Of a DNA stretch of 64,000 nucleotides, positions 47,336 to 56,904 are shown one piece after another. The position numbers were made by a program, and so were the translations under genes. The notes under the pieces were generated by a model. It was not told the DNA's origin, did no database searches, and worked only from the letters and a program-made list of their open reading frames with translations. Source of the DNA: Vibrio penaeicida (GTDB lineage: Bacteria > Pseudomonadota > Gammaproteobacteria > Enterobacterales > Vibrionaceae); the NCBI RefSeq assembly GCF_019977755.1, contig NZ_AP025145.1, positions 2,108,001-2,172,000 of the forward strand, read 5' to 3'. Every line of letters begins with the position of its first letter. Position 1 is the first letter of the stretch.

Positions 47336-48834
47336 AGTTCGCAGTAATCCGTGTCAGTAAGGTTCTTACAAGGGAAACGCCATGCGCGTCCGTCACGCTG
47401 AAGCAGCTTGTCAGACTCAATAGGTCCCCATGTTCCACAAGCGTAACCATACAGTGATTGAGGATCTTGTTTAAAGTCCAGAATCGGCTGTACGTACTTC
47501 CAACACGCTTCTACTGCATCACTACGAGCAAATAGCGTCGCGTCGCCATTTAGCGAGTCCAGAAGTAAACGTTCATACGCAGTTAGCATCTGAGTTTCTT
47601 CAAGGGAAGCGTAGTGGAAGTTCATTTTCACTTCTTTCGCATGGAAGCCAGCGCCCGGCTCTTTTAGACCGAAGCTCATTTGAATGCCTTCATCAGGCTG
47701 AATACGAATGATCAGCTTGTTTTCTGGGGCATCCAAACCAAATACCGGGTGCGGTGTGCGTTTGAAGTGAATAACCACTTCGGTTACACGTGTTGGCAAG
47801 CGCTTACCTGTACGGACATAAAACGGCACACCATTCCAACGCCAGTTGTTGATGTATGCTTTCAATCCTACGTATGTTTCAGTACGTGAATCTTCTGCAA
47901 CACCTGTCTCGTCACGATACCCAGGAAGGAATTCACCACGCACATCAGAACCCGTGTACTGACCCAATACCAGATTGTTGCGAAGGTCATTTTCTTCTAA
48001 CGGCTTCAAGCACTGAAGAACTTTCACTACTTCATCACGCATTGAATCGGCATTGATCTGAGCGGGTGGTTCCATACCAACCATTGCTAATACTTGCAGC
48101 AAGTGGTTTTGGAACATATCACGCACAGCACCTGATCCGTCGTAGTAGCCACCACGTTCTTCTACACCTAAGAATTCAGCACCTGTGATTTCCACGTAAT
48201 CAATAAAGTTACGGTTCCACAATGGCTCAAACATGGCGTTAGAAAAGCGGAACACTAACAAGTTTTGTACCGTTTCTTTACCTAAGTAATGGTCGATACG
48301 GTAAATCTGATGTTCCTGAAAATGCTCATGAATTTCTTTATCTAACTTTTGCGCAGATTCTAAATCATAACCAAATGGCTTTTCGATGATCAGACGTTTC
48401 CAGCCTTCGCTTTCATCGTTCAAGCCATGTGCCGCTAGGCTGGCTGGAATCACGCTGTAAAGGCTTGGTGGCGTTGCTAAATAGAAGAGTGTGTTGCTTT
48501 GTTCAAACTGATAGCTTTCAGAGAGTTCATCTAAGCGGGTAACCAGTTTGGCGTAATCGGCGGTGTCGGAAGTGTTTATCGCTTGGTAATGTAAGTAGTT
48601 AATAAACGCATCTAACGTTTCAGGTTCCGTTTTTTCCATTTCCTGAAGAGAGCGTTTCAACTTGTCGCGATAAGATTCATCACTGTATTCAGTGCGGCTG
48701 ACGCCTAAAATCGCAAAGGATTCTGGAAGCTGTTTGCTCGCGTATAAATGGTATAGCGCGGGGATCAGCTTGCGGTAAGTCAAATCGCCAGAGGCACCGA
48801 AGATAACGATGCAGCTGTTTTCAGGTATTACCAT
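47332..48834 (-). CDS. zwf: Glucose-6-phosphate 1-dehydrogenase
   Basis: About 500 residues. NADP-binding [11 protein letters not shown] is near residues 13-23, IIEKPFGYD near 166-174 and the active-site RIDHYLGKE near 196-204 with the catalytic histidine. Two adjacent ATGs (48837 and 48834) are possible; the second has better spacing to AAGGA. It is the first gene of the zwf-pgl-gnd operon and the main entry to the oxidative pentose phosphate pathway. Confidence 0.97.
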   Translation of the reverse strand: MVIPENSCIVIFGASGDLTYRKLIPALYHLYASKQLPESFAILGVSRTEYSDESYRDKLKRSLQEMEKTEPETLDAFINYLHYQAINTSDTADYAKLVTRLDELSESYQFEQSNTLFYLATPPSLYSVIPASLAAHGLNDESEGWKRLIIEKPFGYDLESAQKLDKEIHEHFQEHQIYRIDHYLGKETVQNLLVFRFSNAMFEPLWNRNFIDYVEITGAEFLGVEERGGYYDGSGAVRDMFQNHLLQVLAMVGMEPPAQINADSMRDEVVKVLQCLKPLEENDLRNNLVLGQYTGSDVRGEFLPGYRDETGVAEDSRTETYVGLKAYINNWRWNGVPFYVRTGKRLPTRVTEVVIHFKRTPHPVFGLDAPENKLIIRIQPDEGIQMSFGLKEPGAGFHAKEVKMNFHYASLEETQMLTAYERLLLDSLNGDATLFARSDAVEACWKYVQPILDFKQDPQSLYGYACGTWGPIESDKLLQRDGRAWRFPCKNLTDTDYCEL

Positions 48835-48837
48835 CAT

Positions 48838-49262
48838 CTTTCCTTAAAGAGGGGTTTTCATTGAGACATAACTAGAGTTAACAGACCCTATCAATGTCTC
48901 AGGTAAATTAACAATAGGTGTTAACTATCAGTCCGAGAGGTAAGAGCTATGGGCTACTTAGTGTTCAACTGAGCTAAAACAGCGTGCTACTTTACATCAG
49001 CTAACTAAGATGCGCATCCCAAAAACTTACCTATTTCAAATTTGTTGAGAAAAACTACAAAATTTCTGTAACGTTTACAACATCACAAACAATAATAATT
49101 ATCATTAACAACAAAAACAGAGGGATCGATTAGAAATAAGGTATTCCTTAATATTCGTTACTTCACGATGTATTCAAGCCCTTTTGTAGCACATGAAAGT
49201 GAATATTCATTGATCTTCCAGTGTTCTGGACTCCAACCATAGAGAAACCTTAGAAAATCTGC
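48838..49262. other. Non-coding region upstream of zwf
   Basis: About 425 bases without a gene; it should hold the zwf promoter. A Fur-box-like sequence lies at 49091-49109. Confidence 0.5.
49091..49109. promoter_or_regulatory. Possible Fur box
   Basis: AATAATAATTATCATTAAC matches the 19-base Fur consensus at 15 positions by eye. It is about 255 bases upstream of zwf in AT-rich DNA, so chance is a real possibility. Confidence 0.25.
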
Positions 49263-50159
49263 TCAAGCCACATAATAAAAGGGTTTCCAGCTTTCAATGA
49301 TCAGCTTTGCATTTTGTTCTGGACGATAAAACGACATGGCATCTTCGAATTGGGAAAAGTAGTAATCTAACAACAGCTTTTCAACATTTTTGGCTTCTTC
49401 AATAGGCACACAACTACTAATGAAAAGCATGACATCTTTCATCGCACACCCTTCCCCTACATATTGAAAATCCACGGCACCAACAGAATCCATATTGGCT
49501 GAAAAACAGAAGTTCGCCAGCTTGGCATCACCATGAACCAATGTCGGAAAGGGTACCGATTTCAATGCCGAGTCTAATGCTTTCGCGTATGTTTTAAATT
49601 CACTTGTCGCCATTGTTTGAAATTCATCAGGGCGGGTGTCCAAATGCCAGTAGGTCCCTTGCGTCCATAAGGCTTCGTCTGGACCGAAATTGAGGTGGCT
49701 TACGCTCAAATGCTTTGCATGAAAATTCGCTAGCCACTTGAGGCAAAGCTTCCAGTGCCTAACATCTGACTGTTTCACAACCTCTGTTAGCCCGTAATCA
49801 CGCAAGTCGGACATAACAATCACGTATTGTGTGGGAGTAGGATTAACTTCCAGCCCAATAGGCATGAGGCATCTTGGATCTTGTAGAGTGGAGAACTTCA
49901 AATACCAATTGGCTTCTACAATATAAGATTTTAGCTTTCTATCGGTCGATCGTTCGGTATTCCAGCCTTTTGGATGCGCGAGCGTTTCAGGCAACTCTAT
50001 CCATTTAGCAATAACACTTTTAGCATTTTCACTCTGCCCAACATCATCACTGTTGTTATTTGGGCTCAAAACCCAGCGTTCAAGTCGTCCGAAATCACCC
50101 CAAAGTTTCTGAATAAGCTGCTTTTTTGAGGGTTTGTGTGCCAAATACCCTTTACTCAT
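49263..50159 (-). CDS. Aminoglycoside phosphotransferase-like kinase
   Basis: About 298 residues from the ATG at 50159 (GGGAA upstream; a TTG at 50189 would add ten). The catalytic loop VHGDAKLANFCF and the metal motif VDFQYVG carry the Asp residues of the APH/choline-kinase fold. VEANWYLKF may hold the ATP-site lysine region. The family covers antibiotic, choline, ecdysteroid and other small-molecule kinases. DFQYVGEGCAMKDVMLF is like the ecdysteroid-kinase-like group. The substrate is unknown. Confidence 0.75.
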   Translation of the reverse strand: MSKGYLAHKPSKKQLIQKLWGDFGRLERWVLSPNNNSDDVGQSENAKSVIAKWIELPETLAHPKGWNTERSTDRKLKSYIVEANWYLKFSTLQDPRCLMPIGLEVNPTPTQYVIVMSDLRDYGLTEVVKQSDVRHWKLCLKWLANFHAKHLSVSHLNFGPDEALWTQGTYWHLDTRPDEFQTMATSEFKTYAKALDSALKSVPFPTLVHGDAKLANFCFSANMDSVGAVDFQYVGEGCAMKDVMLFISSCVPIEEAKNVEKLLLDYYFSQFEDAMSFYRPEQNAKLIIESWKPFYYVA

Positions 50160-50189
50160 TTTCTGATTCCCAACATTAAGTTCACTCAA

Positions 50190-50503
50190 TGCATGTAATG
50201 TTCTTATTATTGTCTCTTAAATACGCTTAATTCGCCAATTGAAAAAGTCATTACTAAACTAGACTCATATTCTATGGTTTGTTTAATACAATTTATTGAG
50301 CCATGCATCAATGTATGCTCCAATCACGCGAATATTTATTCGCACAGCTCACATTCAGAAACGTCGATTACAATCGATTTATAAAAGTTAATTTATAATG
50401 TCAGAGCAATAATCACGACTTTAAATGCATCAAAGCACATAAAAACTAAATGACTGTCGTGTGTATATATATCATCGCCTTACAATGACTTAGTACGAGG
50501 CAA
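50190..50503. other. Divergent AT-rich intergenic region
   Basis: About 310 bases between divergent kinase-like and PilZ genes. No gene or clear regulatory motif is seen. Confidence 0.4.
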
Positions 50504-50524
50504 ATGAAGGTCAAAAGGACTACC

Positions 50525-51268
50525 ATGGCGGAAAACTCGGCGGCAGCAAACCTACAAGTTAATACCAATTCGGAAAATTTCAAAGGTGCTGAAACAACGC
50601 TTAAAAGCTCAGATGCTTTAGCAATGATCGAACACAGCAGTGATGTGACCATTAACATCTCTACTCCCGTAGGGATTAACTATAAAGGCATTACACCTTT
50701 CATAGGAACCATTGGAACAGATTATATATTGCTGGGCGCGCCTGATATCTCGGACGAAGATTACGAATACTTTTTTCAGGAAGGTTTCTGGGTAAATGTT
50801 CGCGCTATTTCACCACGTGGTGAAGGCGCACTTATTTCTTTCCGATGCCAAATCATGCACATGGTTAACGAACCCGTTCGCATGATCATGTTGTCCATTC
50901 CAGCCAATATGAAAGTACTTCAACTTCGTAAAGAACCCAGATACGACGTATCGCTCGCCGCCGTTGTTTTTTATAACGGTCAGCGCTTGGAATGTGAAGT
51001 AAGGGATATTTCTAAAGGAGGATGCCGTATCATCACAAGCCCTTTGATACGCACATTCCAGATAGAAGAACCTGTACAAATCAGCATAGTGGAACGGACG
51101 CGTGGGAAAGTAGACCTTCCTCAGCTTACTGGCAAGATATGTAACATGCAGAAGTCCCATCATTACGCGCGCTACGGAATGATGTTTGATGACAAAGGTA
51201 AGAAGAGTGTGCAGCTTTTGCTAAGCCATTTGAAGTTTGATGGCTCAAAGCTTGCTCTGAAAGCTTAG
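50525..51268 (+). CDS. PilZ-domain protein (probable c-di-GMP effector)
   Basis: 247 residues from the ATG at 50525, which has AAAGGA at good spacing; an ATG at 50504 is the alternative. An N-terminal YcgR-like barrel (about 30-130) is followed by a PilZ domain with the c-di-GMP signature LRKEPRYDV near 135-143 and DISKGGCRI near 161-169. The protein should bind cyclic di-GMP and modulate motility or surface behaviour. The EAL protein at 56.9 kb is a possible member of the same network. Confidence 0.88.
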   Translation: MAENSAAANLQVNTNSENFKGAETTLKSSDALAMIEHSSDVTINISTPVGINYKGITPFIGTIGTDYILLGAPDISDEDYEYFFQEGFWVNVRAISPRGEGALISFRCQIMHMVNEPVRMIMLSIPANMKVLQLRKEPRYDVSLAAVVFYNGQRLECEVRDISKGGCRIITSPLIRTFQIEEPVQISIVERTRGKVDLPQLTGKICNMQKSHHYARYGMMFDDKGKKSVQLLLSHLKFDGSKLALKA

Positions 51269-51276
51269 TTTTTTAG

Positions 51277-51296
51277 AACGTGTACACATACACGTT
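51277..51296 (+). terminator. Stem-loop after the PilZ gene
   Basis: AACGTGTA and TACACGTT pair perfectly around CACA eight bases past the PilZ stop. It has no T-run and is probably a weak terminator. Confidence 0.45.
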
Positions 51297-51371
51297 GATG
51301 GCAAAAATAGCGTTAGTGCTTGGTTTTTAGCGTTCAGTTGTTAACCGTATTTTCCAACCAATCTCTACTGA

Positions 51372-51414
51372 TTAAAAAAACAGAAAAAGCTTAGGTTCTA
51401 GCTAGACCCTAAGC
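51372..51414 (-). terminator. Minus-strand terminator distal to the cold-shock gene
   Basis: GCTTAGG and CCTAAGC arms followed on the minus strand by TTTTTCTGTTTTTTT. It lies about 105 bases past the cold-shock stop. Confidence 0.75.
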
Positions 51415-51462
51415 CTGTATTACGAACAATTCTACGAATTATTACTAGCGATAAAACGAATT

Positions 51463-51494
51463 CGCCCCGCTACCTCGGGTGAGAGAGCGGGGCG
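51463..51494 (-). terminator. GC-rich hairpin just past the cold-shock gene
   Basis: CGCCCCGCT and AGCGGGGCG form nine pairs with a 14-base loop, 25 bases past the stop. The T-tract on the minus strand is imperfect; with the next hairpin it forms a two-stem 3' end. Confidence 0.65.
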
Positions 51495-51519
51495 ATGCAT
51501 TCTATCAATCTAAACTCAA

Positions 51520-51729
51520 TTAGATTTTTTCAACGTTTGCAGCTTGAGGACCTTTTTGGCCTTGCTCAACTTCAAACGATACTTTTTGGCCTTCAGCAAG
51601 TGTTTTGAATCCGTCACCAGTGATAGCACGGAAGTGAACAAATACGTCTGCACCACCGTCTTCTTGAGTAATAAAGCCAAAACCTTTTTCTTCGTTAAAC
51701 CACTTAACTGTGCCAGTTGTCTTAGACAT
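51520..51729 (-). CDS. Cold-shock protein, CspA family
   Basis: A 69-residue nucleic-acid-binding protein, the usual length. The two RNA-binding motifs are K15-GFGFI-20 and V29-FVHF-33, and the N-terminal [12 protein letters not shown] is typical. It acts as an RNA chaperone or antiterminator. AGGAAA precedes the ATG. The long non-coding stretch upstream is consistent with the extended 5' leader of cold-shock messages. Confidence 0.96.
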   Translation of the reverse strand: MSKTTGTVKWFNEEKGFGFITQEDGGADVFVHFRAITGDGFKTLAEGQKVSFEVEQGQKGPQAANVEKI

Positions 51730-52244
51730 GGGTATTTCCTAAATTGTATCTTTGTATCTCACAGCGCGACCTTCGCGCCATAATTGTTAGTCAGCCAGAT
51801 AGAGTTACTTATAAGAGTCTAAACATCGAAAAGAAAACACTTCAACAACAGACTGTCAGACAGTAGGTTTAAGAAGACTTCTTGAGTCAGGAACAACAAA
51901 TAAATAGGTCTGCATACAGGCCAACTACCAAGTTACGCGAGTTTCCTGCTGGTGTATACGATTTTCTTCCGATAGCAGGAAAAAATCGCCTTGATTGTGA
52001 TATGTGTAAGCAAAAATGACAAGATTCACACATGATTCATAAAAATATTGTTGCAGGATCTCAATTCTCATTCTACCGAACTAACTGTTTACTCAAATTT
52101 TTTTCTTATTTTTGGGAATATTTTTGACAACAAGTAGGTCTTATATCTGAATAGCCCACTTAGCTGACTGTGTTTTCTCGCCACAAAACGTCGGCAATAG
52201 AACAGCTGCTGTAGGTTTCGAATCGACATTGCAGTTATCTCGCA
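51730..52244. promoter_or_regulatory. Long leader and promoter region of the cold-shock gene
   Basis: About 515 bases without genes between divergent cold-shock and scsB genes. A short palindrome ACTGTC-A-GACAGT at 51852-51864 could be part of the folded leader of the cold-shock message. A thermosensing leader is known for CspA-type genes and is inferred here. Confidence 0.4.
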
Positions 52245-52295
52245 TTGGGTAAACGGGTTAAACCTGTTTATATTTTAACTGGGTATAGAATCTCA

Positions 52296-54413
52296 ATGAC
52301 TTATAGATTCTCAACTACTATGAGCCCCAAAAGGCATGCTTTGAAAATACTACCTGTACTCCGATACGTTTTTGCTTTCATTATTTGTATTGTGTCGCTT
52401 TCTTCATATGGCGAGGCACATACAACATCTTGGCTTCAAAATGACAGGCACCCACCCGTATCGGTAAAATTATCACTAACTGGTACGCAAGACGTAAACG
52501 CAAAGACAGTTCATGCATTGTTGGAAGTGAGGTTGGCTGATAGTTGGAAAACTTACTGGCGTACTCCCGGCGAAGGTGGTGTTTCTCCCTCACTCGATTA
52601 CTCGACGACCTCCAATATTGAAAACATCCAATGGCATTGGCCAATCCCAAATTACTACCAGCAGTTTGGTTTAACTGTTTTGGGTTATCAAGACTACGTG
52701 GCATTTCCTTTAGATATCGTTTTGAGTAATCCACAAACTGCTACAGATATTAACGCTACGCTTACTTTACCCAGTTGCACCGACATTTGCGTTCTCACCG
52801 ACTACCCTATTCAGTTGTCTTTTGATCCCGAATTGCTGCAGCCAAACAGCGATAGCATGATGCTTCACAATCAAGCAATGTCGTTAATTCCGCTTACTGA
52901 TGGCAGCGCGAAGGTGTCATGCATCATTTGGGATGAAGCCAATCAGCTACTCAATGTGACTTTGGAAAACGAAACGAGCTGGAATAATCCAAATCTATTT
53001 ATAGAGACATTGAAATCAGGAGATAACCATTTTCAAGCGCCCACTATTTCAATCCGCGACAACCTGTTAACCGCCATTTTTCCTGTCTCGAACACGCTTG
53101 GGAAGCCTGATTTAAACAATCAAAAACTACGCATTACGGTAAAAGACGACTTACTTCTGCAAGAATTAACCGCACCATATTCAATCGGGCATGTTAAGGC
53201 TGAAAATCCGAACACAGTACTGATGCTATGGTTCGCTTTCCTAGGTGGGCTGATATTAAATGTTATGCCATGTGTGCTCCCCGTCCTTGGAATCAAGGTC
53301 AATAGCGTGTTGCTTTCTGGCGACAAACCAGCGTCGCACAGAGCACACTTTCTCGCCTCAGCCGCCGGCATCATTTCTTCATTTTGGGTACTTGCGGTCG
53401 CTCTTATCGCCCTTAAATGGACAGGTAATACCATTGGCTGGGGAATCCAATTCCAGCAGCCTTGGTTTTTGGTCTTTCTAGTTGTTGTCACCTTAGGTTT
53501 TAGCTTAAATTTGTTCGGCGTTTTTGAGTTCAAGCTCCCTAGCCGTTGGTCCAATACTTTGGCTAGTGACAGGGGGAAAGGGCTGTCAAAGCCATTTTTC
53601 CAAGGTGCTTTCGCTACATTGCTTGCCACACCTTGTAGTGCTCCGTTTCTCGGAACCGCCGTCGCTTTCGCGTTAGGAAGCCATATTTTTGACATTCTGC
53701 TCATATTTACATTTTTGGGTATCGGCTTAGCCTTTCCTTGGTTTATGTTCGCTTTATTCCCAAAAACCATTGGGTTACTGCCAAAACCCGGTGCTTGGAT
53801 GAGTCGTGTAAAAATCCTTTTTGCTCTAATGATGTCTTTAACATCCTTCTGGCTAATTTCGCTGCTTTCTACGCACCTAGGTCAATTTGCAACCATAATG
53901 GTCAGTGTCGTTACATTTGTGTTTTTGCTGATCGTATTAATTTCAAAATATGGTGCCAGAAGCGTCACGATTTACGGTAGCTCCGCATTGCTGGTTGCCG
54001 GATTGGGCATGGCGATAGCGGGGTCACTTTCATCGCATTGGGCAACACCCGTTATCGATGACTTGCAATGGCAAGAATTAGATACGCAAGCCATCGCGCA
54101 ACATGTGGCGGAAGGTAAGCTTGTATTTGTAGATGTCACCGCAGATTGGTGTATTACCTGCAAAGCCAACAAGATTGGAACAATACTGCAACCCCCAGCG
54201 TATGAGCTGATGCAAGCATCTGACGTCGTTTTAATGCGAGGGGATTGGACAACACCAAGTAATGCTATTACTGAATTTTTGATGAGTCACGGCCGATATG
54301 GCGTACCACTTAATGTGGTATACGGACCAAACGCACCTCTGGGGAATGCCCTTCCGGTGCTGCTGACTCAAGATTCCATTTCACAATCTCTCGATCAGGC
54401 AAGAGGAAAATAA
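52296..54413 (+). CDS. scsB: ScsB-like membrane thiol:disulfide reductase (DsbD family)
   Basis: About 705 residues. The start is uncertain: ATGs at 52296 and 52320 and a TTG at 52245 are in frame, none with a clear ribosome-binding site; 52320 would begin right before a signal peptide. A periplasmic N-terminal domain of about 290 residues is followed by eight membrane helices with the paired redox cysteines in NVMPCVLPVLGIK and TPCSAPFLG. A C-terminal thioredoxin domain has ADWCITCK. Electrons pass from cytoplasmic thioredoxin to periplasmic partners. The two downstream genes encode such partners. Confidence 0.88.
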   Translation: MTYRFSTTMSPKRHALKILPVLRYVFAFIICIVSLSSYGEAHTTSWLQNDRHPPVSVKLSLTGTQDVNAKTVHALLEVRLADSWKTYWRTPGEGGVSPSLDYSTTSNIENIQWHWPIPNYYQQFGLTVLGYQDYVAFPLDIVLSNPQTATDINATLTLPSCTDICVLTDYPIQLSFDPELLQPNSDSMMLHNQAMSLIPLTDGSAKVSCIIWDEANQLLNVTLENETSWNNPNLFIETLKSGDNHFQAPTISIRDNLLTAIFPVSNTLGKPDLNNQKLRITVKDDLLLQELTAPYSIGHVKAENPNTVLMLWFAFLGGLILNVMPCVLPVLGIKVNSVLLSGDKPASHRAHFLASAAGIISSFWVLAVALIALKWTGNTIGWGIQFQQPWFLVFLVVVTLGFSLNLFGVFEFKLPSRWSNTLASDRGKGLSKPFFQGAFATLLATPCSAPFLGTAVAFALGSHIFDILLIFTFLGIGLAFPWFMFALFPKTIGLLPKPGAWMSRVKILFALMMSLTSFWLISLLSTHLGQFATIMVSVVTFVFLLIVLISKYGARSVTIYGSSALLVAGLGMAIAGSLSSHWATPVIDDLQWQELDTQAIAQHVAEGKLVFVDVTADWCITCKANKIGTILQPPAYELMQASDVVLMRGDWTTPSNAITEFLMSHGRYGVPLNVVYGPNAPLGNALPVLLTQDSISQSLDQARGK

Positions 54414-54417
54414 ACTG

Positions 54418-54903
54418 ATGCTCAAAATAGTAAGAAACCTCACAGGCTATCTCTTGCTTATTATTCTGATTACTGGACTACTCGATTGGTGGCGAACCAA
54501 GCATGTTGATTTCCACGACATGCCGATGACTCAAGGAAACGCCATTGATGGTGCTTTCGTTAATGTAACTGAGTTAAGCCGCGATAAGCCTGTCTTGGTC
54601 TATTTCTGGGCGACTTGGTGTGGCGTATGCAGCCTAACAACACCGAGTATTGATATTTTGTCCAATCACTACGAAGTGGTTTCTATTGCTTTGGCATCTG
54701 GCGAAGATGATCGCTTGCTCGAATACATTAAGAACAACGACTACAGCTTCACAGTAATTAATGATTTGGAGGGCAGTATTAATCAGTACTGGCGAGCCCA
54801 AGTCACTCCTACAATCGCCATTGTCAAAGATGGTGAAATTCAGTCTATGACCACAGGGTTTTCTACTCCTTGGGGGTTATGGCTACGTTTACTGCTGGCA
54901 TAA
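54418..54903 (+). CDS. scsD: ScsD-like membrane-anchored thioredoxin
   Basis: A 161-residue protein with an N-terminal membrane anchor (about 8-24) and a periplasmic thioredoxin/TlpA-like domain. Its redox motif is YFWATWCGVCSLTTPS near 60-75, with cis-Pro in QVTPTIAIV near 136. It starts four bases after scsB and runs to within 12 bases of the scsC ATG. It is probably reduced by ScsB and acts on periplasmic thiols. Confidence 0.87.
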   Translation: MLKIVRNLTGYLLLIILITGLLDWWRTKHVDFHDMPMTQGNAIDGAFVNVTELSRDKPVLVYFWATWCGVCSLTTPSIDILSNHYEVVSIALASGEDDRLLEYIKNNDYSFTVINDLEGSINQYWRAQVTPTIAIVKDGEIQSMTTGFSTPWGLWLRLLLA

Positions 54904-54914
54904 GGATCCAGAAA

Positions 54915-55664
54915 ATGACATACGTTACAAAATGGCTTGGTGGATTAGGGCTAGCGTTTGGCTTGGTGATGCCAAGCTATGCAGAAGAAGGCAAAGCGGC
55001 GGTTTCATTAACTCCAGAGCAAACGACTCAATTGGCAAAAATTAACGCCATATTGAAAGGGCACCCTCAAATCATTGGTGATTTAAGCAAAAGCTTAGAA
55101 GCCTATGTTGCCCAGTTAAAGCAAGTCGAAGTCGCCCTGAAAGAACAAAGAAGTTGGTTGACGCAGGCACCAGAACACAGCAAATCTGGTGCAGAAAACC
55201 CCGCTCTGACCATCATTAACTTTACCGACTACAACTGCCCATACTGTAAGCGCTTGGAAATTGGCTTGGCTAAGTTGCTCATAGAGATAGACAACGTAAA
55301 AGTTGTTAACATCTATGTGCCTTTACAACAGCAGATTGCCAGTGGCACCAACACAAACTCTGCGTTTTATGCGTTAAAAGTTTGGGAGAAAGAGCCCGAG
55401 AAGTTTGCAGAAGTTCACAGGCTTTTAGTCGCGCATCCGACACGTCACGATGCAGAATCACTCAACCGTATTGCTAAAGAAACGGGTACTGAAAAGTACT
55501 TAGAAACGGGTGAGCGAGAAGAATCCATTGTATCTCGAAATATGCAAGCATTTGGTCAGTTGGGTTTACGTGGGACCCCTGCACTTATCATTAATGATGA
55601 GATTGTCCCAGGGTTCCTACCTTACGGTGAACTCAAAAAAGCCGTCCAAAAAGAATTGAACTAG
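54915..55664 (+). CDS. scsC: ScsC-like periplasmic DsbA-family protein
   Basis: About 249 residues from the ATG at 54915, with AAGGA upstream; an earlier start would overlap scsD and precede no signal sequence. The signal peptide ends near SYA. An N-terminal helical stalk (QTTQLAKINAILKGHPQI) resembles the trimerisation region of ScsC, and the DsbA domain has the redox motif TDYNCPYCKRLE with cis-Pro in RGTPALIIN. With ScsB and ScsD it forms a periplasmic disulfide-exchange system linked in enterics to copper stress. No scsA is present. Confidence 0.87.
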   Translation: MTYVTKWLGGLGLAFGLVMPSYAEEGKAAVSLTPEQTTQLAKINAILKGHPQIIGDLSKSLEAYVAQLKQVEVALKEQRSWLTQAPEHSKSGAENPALTIINFTDYNCPYCKRLEIGLAKLLIEIDNVKVVNIYVPLQQQIASGTNTNSAFYALKVWEKEPEKFAEVHRLLVAHPTRHDAESLNRIAKETGTEKYLETGEREESIVSRNMQAFGQLGLRGTPALIINDEIVPGFLPYGELKKAVQKELN

Positions 55665-55711
55665 GACTGAAAAGCCTGAATTTACTTCTTTAGTGGTTAT
55701 TTCTATATAAC

Positions 55712-55775
55712 TTCAGCTCTACATAAATTCAGTTCTGTATAAACTCGGTTCTGTTTAAACTCAGCTCTTTATAGA
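55712..55775. repeat. Four 16-base tandem repeats
   Basis: Units of the type (T/C)TC(A/G)G(C/T)TCTxxxTAAA repeat at 55712, 55728, 55744 and 55760; the last ends in TAGA. A weaker copy may precede them. They lie in the scsC-EamA gap, which holds no gene. Confidence 0.65.
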
Positions 55776-55968
55776 AAAGTGGGTACACATGATTTGCAGC
55801 CCACTCTTTCTAACTAATATCTAACCAACTGAGCAGTTTACTCTTTTTATTCGTATATCCAAGTGATCTAAAGCTCACTTACAAAAGTTATCTTCACATA
55901 AAGATACTTTACACTGAGTTATAATTGGAGTACATTGCCCACATTATCTTCACATAGACATAGTTAGC

Positions 55969-56904
55969 ATGAATATATTTCTCGCCATGATCCCTGCTTT
56001 TTTTTGGGGAACCACATATGCTGTAACGCAGTTTACTCTGTCTGAATGGCCGCCATTACTACTGGGCTTTATTCGTGCTCTTCCCGCTGGCCTTCTTTTA
56101 TTGGCACTTCGTCCCATCATGCCTAAAAGAGATCAGTGGCAACCTTTAATCATTCTTTCCTTAGTGAACATAAGCGCATTTTTCGCCATGATCTTTCTTA
56201 TGGCAGCCACATTACCAGCAGCAATATCCGGCGTAGGAATGGTTTCCGTCCCCATTTTCGCCATGATTTTTCAATGGTTGTGGTTTAAGAATAAGCCTTC
56301 CGGCATTCAAATCGTTTCTGGTTTTACTTTGGTGGGTTTCGCATGGTTTCTTTTCGATCCAAGCCAGATCGAACTTGGTACAACCGGCTTGATTGCTATG
56401 TTTTGTGCAATTTGGTGCATTATTATTGGCAGTACACTGACTCAAAAACTATCAAAAGATATGCACTGGTGGGGAGTGTTAAGTTGGCAGCTTATTATAG
56501 GTGGCGCAGCACTCGGAGTTGTAGCAGGCGCTCAGTGGCTGTTTGAACCTTCTGCTTTTGAAGCGGTTACCAATCAAGACATTAGCGCAACCAATTGGTT
56601 TGGAATCGCTTGGATAATTATTCTGAATACGGCTGTCGCTTACGGGATGTATGTGTGGTTAATCCGAAAAATGACCATAGTCGAGTTCACATTTAGTGGT
56701 ATCGCCAACCCTATTGCTGGCATTACTGGTGGTGTTTTATTGATGAATGAAACCTATAGCCATACACAAATAGGCTTAATGCTCGGGATGATACTGGCTT
56801 CGCTTCTTCCGAACTTCCTGAATTTATGGCGCACCAAAAGACGCGCTAACAAACAGGAAACTAGAACAGAGAATACTCAGGATAGTGTGCCTGTATCGGA
56901 TTGA
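55969..56904 (+). CDS. EamA/DMT family transporter
   Basis: A 311-residue inner-membrane protein with ten predicted helices in two EamA repeats (about 1-135 and 145-285). FFWGTTYAVTQF near 10-21 is the start of the first repeat. Such proteins export metabolites or amino acids; no substrate is evident. Its last 44 bases overlap the convergent EAL gene. Confidence 0.88.
   Translation: MNIFLAMIPAFFWGTTYAVTQFTLSEWPPLLLGFIRALPAGLLLLALRPIMPKRDQWQPLIILSLVNISAFFAMIFLMAATLPAAISGVGMVSVPIFAMIFQWLWFKNKPSGIQIVSGFTLVGFAWFLFDPSQIELGTTGLIAMFCAIWCIIIGSTLTQKLSKDMHWWGVLSWQLIIGGAALGVVAGAQWLFEPSAFEAVTNQDISATNWFGIAWIIILNTAVAYGMYVWLIRKMTIVEFTFSGIANPIAGITGGVLLMNETYSHTQIGLMLGMILASLLPNFLNLWRTKRRANKQETRTENTQDSVPVSD

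Noticed and set aside
53120..53770. 216-codon frame antisense to scsB
   Set aside because: The plus-strand frame carries the conserved DsbD cysteines and membrane helices; the antisense frame has no recognisable features.
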